From the NCBI RefSeq assembly GCF_003664645.1, contig NZ_RCHC01000007.1, forward strand, positions 1-64,000: a stretch of 64,000 nt of DNA, written 5' to 3'. Source of the DNA: Acinetobacter chengduensis (lineage in GTDB: Bacteria; Pseudomonadota; Gammaproteobacteria; Pseudomonadales; Moraxellaceae). Every line of letters begins with the position of its first letter. The first letter of the stretch is position 1. The notes beneath the pieces were generated by a model. The model was not told the DNA's origin. It saw nothing but the letters and a program-made list of their open reading frames with translations, and did no database searches. Shown here piece after piece: positions 57,967 to 64,000 of this stretch. A program made the translations under genes and the position numbers.

Positions 57967-58677
57967 TTATTCTTCGTCATCGAATTCTTCAGATGAAAAA
58001 TCATTATTTTGTTCTAATGACGCATCAAAAATCAGAATTGCTTTACCATCTGTTTCGATCATGCCTTGTTCTTCAAGTGTTTTAAGAACGCGACCAACCA
58101 TTTCACGCGAACAACCCACAATACGGCCAATTTCTTGACGTGTAATACGAATTTGACGACCATTTGGAAGAATCATCGCTTCTGGCTGCGAAGATAAATC
58201 GATTAGACAGCGCGCAATACGACCTGATACGTCAATAAATGCTAAGTCAGTCACTTTACGTGTCGTATTTTTCAAACGACGGACCAACTGTGCAAATACT
58301 GCATAGCTCAAGTCTGGATATTGCTTGCTAAGTTCATGGAAGTTTTCGTAAGTCACTTCTGCAATTTCACACACATCGCGCGTACGGACTTCCGCAGTAC
58401 GTTGTGCATTCGTTTCGAATAGCCCCATCTCCCCAAAGAAGTCACCCGCATTTAAATATGCTACGACAATTTCACGTTCATCGTCTTCACGAAGAATGAT
58501 GGATACAGACCCCTTCAGAATTAAATACAAAGATTTAGATTCTGACCCTGCATCAATGATCGTAGTACGTTTTGGGTAACGGTTAATATATGCACGTTTT
58601 AATAATGCTTTCACTGAGTCTGGTAATTGGCCAGGTGACAGTGCATCTGTGCTAAGTTGTGAAAAGTTTGAAGTCAT
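57967..58677 (-). CDS. crp: Crp/Vfr-family transcription regulator
   Basis: 236 aa. The cyclic nucleotide-binding domain has YLILKGSVSIIL and GDFFGEMGLFETNAQRTAEVRT (phosphate-binding cassette with GEMG and R-T), followed by a winged helix with TRQEIGRIVGCSREMVGRVLKTLEEQG. The tail is acidic (SSEEFDDEE). It likely binds cAMP, as Vfr and Crp do, and regulates carbon use and competence-type genes in Acinetobacter-like bacteria. It is divergent from yhfA, as in E. coli. Confidence 0.92.
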   Translation of the reverse strand: MTSNFSQLSTDALSPGQLPDSVKALLKRAYINRYPKRTTIIDAGSESKSLYLILKGSVSIILREDDEREIVVAYLNAGDFFGEMGLFETNAQRTAEVRTRDVCEIAEVTYENFHELSKQYPDLSYAVFAQLVRRLKNTTRKVTDLAFIDVSGRIARCLIDLSSQPEAMILPNGRQIRITRQEIGRIVGCSREMVGRVLKTLEEQGMIETDGKAILIFDASLEQNNDFSSEEFDDEE

Positions 58678-58824
58678 GCTAACAGTTCCGAATATGGATA
58701 ATTTATAGATCGCACAAGACCTAAAATGAACGTGTCACACGCAAGAGATGAAATTCCTTATCAGCTCAATTTATGTTAGTGTACAGGTACTTCGTAAATT
58801 TATAGCTTTTTTTAGGGACTTGCA

Positions 58825-59253
58825 ATGCAAACAAGTGTTCATTGGCTAGAGAATGTTGCATTTGAGGCAAAAACTCAAAGTGGACATAGCATAATCATGG
58901 ATGGTTCAGCAGAATACGGTGGCGAAAACCGTGGACCGCGTCCAATGGAATTGATTTTAAATGGCCTTGGTGGTTGTGCTTCTTTTGATATTGTGACCAT
59001 TTTAAAGAAAGCGCGCCAAGATATTACAGCGGTTCGTTGTGACTTAAGTGCTGAACGTGCAGACACAATCCCTGCTGTATTTACCAAAATTCATTTACAT
59101 TTTGTGGTTACAGGTAAAGGTGTAAAGGAAAAGCAAGTTGCAAAAGCAGTTGAACTTTCTGCTGAAAAATACTGTTCTGCAAGTAAAATGCTGATGGATG
59201 GTGGTGTTGAAATTACCCATGATTTTGAAATTTTAGAAGCTGAAGCGGTTTAA
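58825..59253 (+). CDS. yhfA: OsmC family protein YhfA-like
   Basis: 142 aa, an OsmC/Ohr fold. The nucleophile cysteine lies in GLGGCASFDIV and the second in EKYCSASKML, with IMDGSAEYGGENRGPRPMEL at the front. Close in length and pattern to E. coli YhfA, which also sits divergent from crp. OsmC proteins reduce organic peroxides; YhfA's own reaction is not established. It is the last conserved gene before the CRISPR array. Confidence 0.92.
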   Translation: MQTSVHWLENVAFEAKTQSGHSIIMDGSAEYGGENRGPRPMELILNGLGGCASFDIVTILKKARQDITAVRCDLSAERADTIPAVFTKIHLHFVVTGKGVKEKQVAKAVELSAEKYCSASKMLMDGGVEITHDFEILEAEAV

Positions 59254-59281
59254 AACTTAAATCCAAAGCTTGCATAAATTG

Positions 59282-59308
59282 GCCCTAATTCTTGTTAGGG
59301 CTTTTTTA
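59282..59308 (+). terminator. Terminator of yhfA
   Basis: GCCCTAA-TTCTTG-TTAGGGC followed by TTTTTT; lies between yhfA and the first CRISPR repeat. Confidence 0.9.
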
Positions 59309-59368
59309 TATTTAAGATTAAAAGACACCTATGAACATATTCAATTGTGAGCGGTAAAAAATACAATT

Positions 59369-61377
59369 TTTCTAAGCTGCCTACATGGCAGTGAACTTAA
59401 AAGATTACGGGAAGATAATAGCTTATGCTTTCTAAGCTGCCTACATGGCAGTGAACTCTTGGCAACATTGACAAAAAAAAAGCCCACTTTTCTAAGCTGC
59501 CTACATGGCAGTGAACGAGATGGCTAATTGCGTTTGACCTTCGGCTAATTTTCTAAGCTGCCTACATGGCAGTGAACTTACAACTTGCATAACCGCTTTG
59601 GCTTTAAAATTTCTAAGCTGCCTACATGGCAGTGAACATGAACAATAGTGCTTTGCTAATTGAGCCTGCTTTCTAAGCTGCCTACATGGCAGTGAACCAA
59701 TACCGATAGTCGTTCTTTTTTTTGTAATTTTTCTAAGCTGCCTACATGGCAGTGAACTTCGCCAGTGGTATCAGAAGCAAATACTTTTTTTTCTAAGCTG
59801 CCTACATGGCAGTGAACAAGGAAGCAGGCATTGCTGAAGATATGTCTGATTTCTAAGCTGCCTACATGGCAGTGAACCACCTAATTGCTCATTTGCCAAA
59901 TCACCATTATTTCTAAGCTGCCTACATGGCAGTGAACGCGCAGTTTATGAGTATGAGCAGTTGCAGAGCTTTCTAAGCTGCCTACATGGCAGTGAACATA
60001 ATGTCGGTGGCACTTGTTATTCTTTGCTTTTTCTAAGCTGCCTACATGGCAGTGAACTTGCGGTTAGGAAGTTGAGTGATGCATCAATTTTTCTAAGCTG
60101 CCTACATGGCAGTGAACGGTGTGCTGTATTTTGCAGATGATTTTGTCACTTTCTAAGCTGCCTACATGGCAGTGAACCTGAAATTCGTACTGCTTTAGCT
60201 CCTTATGATTTTCTAAGCTGCCTACATGGCAGTGAACTGACGTTGGCAATCTGTCATAAGGATGGTTAATTTCTAAGCTGCCTACATGGCAGTGAACACC
60301 CCGCAATCTAACCCTATCAACCAAAGATATTTCTAAGCTGCCTACATGGCAGTGAACATCGTTCAATCGAACTTGTCAGAGAACAATTTTTTCTAAGCTG
60401 CCTACATGGCAGTGAACTAAGTAAAACGCCAGACGATGGCAAAACTTATTTTCTAAGCTGCCTACATGGCAGTGAACCAAAAGTAAATAGAGCTGGCGAC
60501 ACGATTACATTTCTAAGCTGCCTACATGGTAGTGAACTCTCATTTGATGTAAGTGAAAGCCGAGTTCAATTTCTAAGCTGCCTACATGGCAGTGAACGAA
60601 ATGTTCTTATCTGAAACCGAGGCAATGCATTTCTAAGCTGCCTACATGGCAGTGAACCTTACTTTAATGAAAACGATGTTCTCGATATTTTTCTAAGCTG
60701 CCTACATGGCAGTGAACTTACGCCAGCCAATCCAGCAGTCAAGTTGCTTTTTCTAAGCTGCCTACATGGCAGTGAACCTGCATATTCGTTCACCACTGCA
60801 AGCATGACGTTTCTAAGCTGCCTACATGGCAGTGAACTATCAACTTCAACAAATTCAATTGTCGGAATTTTTCTAAGCTGCCTACATGGCAGTGAACCAT
60901 GGCCAAGCATAGTCGCCGCTTTGGAGTTCTTTCTAAGCTGCCTACATGGCAGTGAACAAAAATACGGTGCAAAATTCTTTGCAAACAATTTTCTAAGCTG
61001 CCTACATGGCAGTGAACTGACAACATGTAGAATAAACAACATGAAAACATTTCTAAGCTGCCTACATGGCAGTGAACTTAAGGCCCTCAACCAAAAAGAG
61101 TGCATCTTATTTCTAAGCTGCCTACATGGCAGTGAACATATTGCTGTAAATGTAAAGCACGACGATGGCTTTCTAAGCTGCCTACATGGCAGTGAACCAT
61201 GCGCCGGCAACAACACCGAATAAATTCAATTTCTAAGCTGCCTACATGGCAGTGAACATACTTCTTCCATGCGCTGAGAACGTGCCAAATTTCTAAGCTG
61301 CCTACATGGCAGTGAACCTGAAGCCAAAGATTTGTTGGCTACTGCACAGTTTCTAAGCTGCCTACATGGCAGTGAAC
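59369..61377 (-). CRISPR. Type I-F CRISPR array, 34 repeats and 33 spacers
   Basis: A 28-nt repeat recurs at a 60-bp step: first at 59369, 59429 and 59489, then from 59550 to 61350. On the minus strand it begins GTTCACTGCC and ends CTTAGAAA, with CTGCC and GGCAG pairing into the Cas6f hairpin around ATGTA. Spacers are 32 nt, except 59517-59549 at 33 nt. Repeats are identical except one: 60530 has T where the others have C. All spacers are distinct by eye. Orientation is minus, judged by the repeat polarity, the upstream cas6f and the A+T-rich leader on the 61.4-kb side. Translating through the array gives false proteins with a VHCHVGSLE repeat. No spacer matches elsewhere in the window. Confidence 0.98.
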
Positions 61378-61401
61378 AGTGATCTTATAGCAAAAAATAA
61401 A

Positions 61402-61465
61402 GTTATAACAGTGAGTTAACCATTAAAATCTATAAAAGACCCAAGTTTTAACTCACGTTTATAAC
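61402..61465. repeat. Long inverted repeat in the CRISPR leader
   Basis: Arm 61402-61419 reads GTTATAACAGTGAGTTAA; arm 61448-61465 reads TTAACTCACGTTTATAAC. The reverse complement of the second matches the first in 16 of 18 positions; 28 nt separate them. On the minus strand it is followed by a T-rich tract, so it could also act as a weak terminator. Confidence 0.8.
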
Positions 61466-61474
61466 TTATTGATT
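61462..61474 (-). promoter_or_regulatory. Predicted IHF site in the CRISPR leader
   Basis: On the minus strand AATCAA-TAAG-TTA fits WATCAANNNNTTR exactly. It lies about 85-97 bp from the first repeat and overlaps the outer end of the inverted repeat. IHF bending of the leader is known to assist spacer integration in type I-F systems. Confidence 0.65.
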
Positions 61475-61508
61475 TTATTAAGCTGTTAAAGAGTGAAAAA
61501 ATATTGGG

Positions 61509-62111
61509 TTAAAATTCAGGTACAGTTGATACCGAACTTAAACCATAAGTGCTAAAAACCTGAGTTTCAGATTTTTCTGCAGATTCTTTTTTAATAAAGA
61601 GTTTAAAGCTTTTGTCAGAGGTTAAACTTTTCATTTGGATATAAGGCAAATCCGTAGTTGTGACTACATTGCTATAGCGTGCCAATGCTTCATCAAAGCC
61701 GATATCACCACGTTTCACACGATGACGTGCCAAGCGTTCAGCATTGGTTTTTATCTGTTTACGGCTATACATTGCATAACCTGTAATTTTTGTTTCAGGG
61801 ACTTCTCGAATAGAAATAATATGCAAATAGTCTGTTAAACGCTCTAACCATTTGGAAATGTTTAATTTCTCTAAATCTGCTTGAGTTTCTGCAAAGATCC
61901 TAAGCTTATCTCCCAAATGTACTTTCGATTTTTTGGCCTCATCACCCTGTTCGTAAATATATTTAGGAAAACTTAGCCCAATATTTACTTTTTCATTTGC
62001 ATCTTTGATCTCTGCCAAGCCAATGTGTAATTGGGTATAGAGCTTAGACCAAATGAAATATGGGGAAATTTCAGCTTGATCAATCAAGGTAATTTCCTGA
62101 TAAAATTTCAT
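61509..62111 (-). CDS. cas6f: Cas6f (Csy4) CRISPR repeat endoribonuclease
   Basis: 200 aa (P. aeruginosa 187). The catalytic histidine aligns at His29 in YTQLHIGL. A C-terminal region resembling the family (SFKLFIKKES, then FSTYGLSS) is present, and the Ser of MKSLTSDKS is in the position of the catalytic Ser148. It cuts pre-crRNA at the 3' base of the repeat hairpin and stays bound. It lies 2 nt after csy3, so is co-expressed, and 131 bp before the array. Confidence 0.94.
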   Translation of the reverse strand: MKFYQEITLIDQAEISPYFIWSKLYTQLHIGLAEIKDANEKVNIGLSFPKYIYEQGDEAKKSKVHLGDKLRIFAETQADLEKLNISKWLERLTDYLHIISIREVPETKITGYAMYSRKQIKTNAERLARHRVKRGDIGFDEALARYSNVVTTTDLPYIQMKSLTSDKSFKLFIKKESAEKSETQVFSTYGLSSVSTVPEF

Positions 62112-62113
62112 AG

Positions 62114-63127
62114 TTAATCCTTAGAACTTTGACCAAATACACCGCCACGCACAAGAACAGCCATGACATAATGTTCCTGCTCTGTATTTTCTAAGCTCTC
62201 ACCAAGTGCATATTTATCAAATAAGCTAAAGAAGTCTTGCTTGGCTTTTGGCGTACGATACGCTTTACCTAAATTCGTTACTGCACCATAAGGTTCAATC
62301 GCAATTGCTGTTTTTTTATCATCAAACTCAGGATACCAAGTATCAATGGTACGTAACGCATTACCTACTTTTTGTGAATGCATCGCTGCAACATCATTCA
62401 CTTGATAAAGGATTTTACTTTTATCCCCTTTGCCTTTATCCAAGACCAATTCTTCACTCGGATAAACCTCCTGCGCTTTACCCACCAAAGCATAAGCTTC
62501 GATTTTAATGAGTAAATAAGGTACTTGACCTTTTAGAGCTTGAGCAATTTGATCTGCCAAATGCTGAACTTTTGCATCGACATTGTCAAAATCATGTAGT
62601 GCGTAATCAAAAGCATTGAAAGTCACAGTGTCTTGTTCATTTACTGTGACCACAACTTCAACTTTTTCAGCACCAACACGGTTACGCCATAAAAAACGTG
62701 CATTGGCAATATTCAATGCATAACGCTTTGCGAGTTCACTAAAACCATATTGTGCAATATAATTTTTTGCCACAGTTTGATATGAATTGAAAAAAGTTTC
62801 ATTGTTACAAGCCGATGGTTGCTCAACTCCACCCAAAACTTTAAGGGTAAATGCCACTTTTAGAGTGTCTTGATTTTCACCCAAAGCACAGGCATCAACT
62901 TTTTGTAAATTGGCTTTTTCAACTTCGGCATTGAGTTTTAATGGATCGCCTGCAACCGCAGGTTTTAAACGGTTTGAAATCGTACCACGCACCGATTTTT
63001 CGATCAGTTTTAAAGCAGATTGTTCTGTACGATTTGCCCAAGTCGTACCATAAAAATAACCATCAGATGGAACCAGTTTCTTTTCAAATGCAAGTACGCT
63101 TGCAACCGATTTTTCATTTTTAGCCAT
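62114..63127 (-). CDS. csy3: Csy3 (Cas7f) backbone protein
   Basis: 337 aa, typical length of Csy3. N-terminal VASVLAFEKKLVPSDGYFYGTTW and later VGNALRTIDTWYP and LGKAYRTPKAKQDFFSLF are family features. Six copies form the crRNA-binding backbone of the type I-F complex. Starts 27 nt after csy2 and stops 2 nt before cas6f. Confidence 0.95.
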   Translation of the reverse strand: MAKNEKSVASVLAFEKKLVPSDGYFYGTTWANRTEQSALKLIEKSVRGTISNRLKPAVAGDPLKLNAEVEKANLQKVDACALGENQDTLKVAFTLKVLGGVEQPSACNNETFFNSYQTVAKNYIAQYGFSELAKRYALNIANARFLWRNRVGAEKVEVVVTVNEQDTVTFNAFDYALHDFDNVDAKVQHLADQIAQALKGQVPYLLIKIEAYALVGKAQEVYPSEELVLDKGKGDKSKILYQVNDVAAMHSQKVGNALRTIDTWYPEFDDKKTAIAIEPYGAVTNLGKAYRTPKAKQDFFSLFDKYALGESLENTEQEHYVMAVLVRGGVFGQSSKD

Positions 63128-63154
63128 GAGAATTTTCCCTATTTAAATTTTCAA

Positions 63155-64000
63155 TTAAAGTGTTATTAAGTTTTGGCAAAGATATAAATCATTTTCTAAA
63201 TCAACATGGTATTGCCATAACAGTTGATCAATACTTTCAATGCGGAATGGCATGACAAACTCCCCCAAAGTCAGCACACTTTCTGCAAAACGATGTGGTG
63301 TACTAGCATCTCGCTGATTTTTGGCTTTCCCGAGTTCAGAAATCCCCTGAAACCCCACCGCAATCGGTACGAGCCAACCTTGTGCTTTACGTTTTGATGT
63401 CCAAGTGACTTTGCCTTCTTCATCTTGAGTCGAGCTATGTGTAACTTTGAGATAATCTAAAACGCTATCCAAAGCATCTTTGCCTTCTTGCATACTCGTT
63501 AAAACAAGATCACGGCGTTCAATCAGCACATGCCCAAGCATGAGTTTATTTAAAATTGGGCGTAGTTGTTTTTCCTGATCTTCATCCTCATCAAAATCTA
63601 GAACACTACATTTTTTGACTGATAGAACATCACCACTCGCAAATTTCATACTTGCGACGATGCCCTGCACAATTTCTAAAAGATGCTCTCTTTTTTTCTT
63701 TGATAGAGAGTCAACTTCAATCAAAAGCGACACATCCAAATGGCAACGTGCTTCTTCAATAAAAGCAGGTCGATTACCATCTTTATCGAGTGGATTGGCT
63801 GTACCGACAATGGAGTGAACAAAATCACCACGACCTTTATAGGTCTGTAAATTAAAATCGTGACAACTGACAGCAACTTTACTCAAATTTAAGTCACACC
63901 CCTGTTGATTTAATTTCCGTTGTAAAGCATGAACTGCACCAAGCCATGCAGTCATTGCTGGAAAACCAATGGTATATGGACTGCTCATGGCATTGGCATT
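63155..64000 (-). CDS. csy2: Csy2 (Cas5f), 5' end cut by the window edge
   Basis: The visible part is 277 aa after Met 63988, but the frame remains open to 64000 (N-A-N-A before M-S-S-P-Y), as in the family's ANANA-SSP start, so the true start lies beyond the window. Visible motif: YTIGFPAMTAWLGAVHALQRKL. Csy2 binds the 5' handle of the crRNA with Csy1. csy1, cas1 and cas2-3 are expected upstream and cannot be checked. Confidence 0.95.
   Translation of the reverse strand, partial: NANAMSSPYTIGFPAMTAWLGAVHALQRKLNQQGCDLNLSKVAVSCHDFNLQTYKGRGDFVHSIVGTANPLDKDGNRPAFIEEARCHLDVSLLIEVDSLSKKKREHLLEIVQGIVASMKFASGDVLSVKKCSVLDFDEDEDQEKQLRPILNKLMLGHVLIERRDLVLTSMQEGKDALDSVLDYLKVTHSSTQDEEGKVTWTSKRKAQGWLVPIAVGFQGISELGKAKNQRDASTPHRFAESVLTLGEFVMPFRIESIDQLLWQYHVDLENDLYLCQNLITL

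Larger units (their letters stand above)
61378..61508 (-). promoter_or_regulatory. CRISPR leader
   Basis: 131 bp of A+T-rich DNA between the cas6f stop and the first repeat. It contains an IHF-consensus site, an 18-bp imperfect inverted repeat, and a candidate extended -10 (TGTTATAAC on the minus strand, with TATAAC at 61402-61407), which could start pre-crRNA close to the first repeat. Confidence 0.8.

Noticed and set aside
60510..60537. Degenerate repeat marking the array end.
   Set aside because: It is internal, flanked by perfect repeats on both sides.
59656..61223. Several open frames across the array encoding repeated VHCHVGSLE, SLPCRQLRK or FLSCLHGSE motifs, which look like repeat proteins.
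   Set aside because: They are translations of the 28-nt CRISPR repeat in three frames; the 60-bp period is a multiple of three, so the frames stay open. No ribosome-binding sites and no conserved start.
59369..61377. Transcription of the array on the plus strand.
   Set aside because: The repeat polarity (GTTCACTGCC to GAAA) and the leader beside cas6f both indicate the minus strand; the plus strand side abuts the yhfA terminator.
1..64000. Insertion sequences, prophage, integrons, tRNA or rRNA genes.
   Set aside because: No transposase, integrase or terminal repeats, and no tRNA-like folds were seen in the gaps between genes. Reading by eye could miss a small RNA.

Overview
The window looks like chromosomal DNA from a gammaproteobacterium of the genus Acinetobacter. 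It is A+T-rich (by eye about 40% G+C, not counted). The evidence is the gene repertoire: a type II secretion gspL-gspM pair standing apart from the other gsp genes, a tsaD/rpsU/yqeY block, pyrB followed by an inactive dihydroorotase, a crp/yhfA pair, and a type I-F CRISPR-Cas locus. I saw no insertion sequence, prophage, integrase, rRNA or tRNA. Nearly all of it is dense housekeeping sequence; the clearest accessory unit is the CRISPR-Cas locus at the right-hand end.

Layout. 0.1-2.4 kb: an unusual kinase-like gene overlapping a patatin phospholipase. 2.6-6.5 kb: a DUF815 ATPase, a phytase-like lipoprotein and a Ca2+/H+ antiporter. 6.7-8.6 kb: tsaD diverging from rpsU-yqeY, with overlapping promoters. 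8.7-14.8 kb: a secreted small protein, a GFA zinc protein, a BepA-like protease, a D-2-hydroxyacid dehydrogenase overlapping a possible HolD (DNA polymerase III psi), and an HtpX-like membrane protein with a broken HEXXH. 14.9-22.0 kb: pyrD-cvpA-purF, then nitroreductase-gpsA-sixA-gspL-gspM. 22.2-28.8 kb: rhlB, a cold-shock gene, tusA, rpoH, an unrecognised ORF, a DUF423 gene, thiS-thiG and a secreted protein. 28.9-36.7 kb: a GST, a SulP transporter, an orphan histidine kinase, a large secreted nuclease with a GlyGly-CTERM tail, and trmB. 36.8-46.7 kb: an ALDH/GMC pair, a methyltransferase, a DUF2520 protein, a lipoprotein/OmpA-like pair, and pyrB-pyrC'. 47.0-58.7 kb: a conserved small protein, rlmKL, a compact acyltransferase-GH3-acyltransferase operon, clpB with a sigma-32-type promoter, an aldo-keto reductase and crp. 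58.8-64.0 kb: yhfA, a 34-repeat CRISPR array, its leader, cas6f, csy3 and a csy2 cut by the window edge.

How parts work together. The type I-F genes and array lie on the minus strand in the order csy2-csy3-cas6f-leader-array. Cas6f would cut the pre-crRNA at the repeat hairpins, and Csy2/Csy3 would build the surveillance backbone. csy1, cas1 and cas2-3 must lie beyond 64,000 if present. The leader holds a perfect IHF-consensus site and a long imperfect inverted repeat not explained by the array. GspL/GspM form part of the type II secretion inner-membrane platform, and the window also encodes a likely substrate (the GlyGly-CTERM nuclease). rpoH and a sigma-32-dependent clpB are both present. 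pyrD-cvpA-purF links pyrimidine and purine synthesis in one transcription unit.

The best candidates for an undescribed system are the GH3 operon, the CRISPR-leader inverted repeat, the kinase-like/patatin pair, and the degenerate M48 membrane protein. None can be proved from sequence alone. Protein identifications rest on remembered family motifs; no database search was run.
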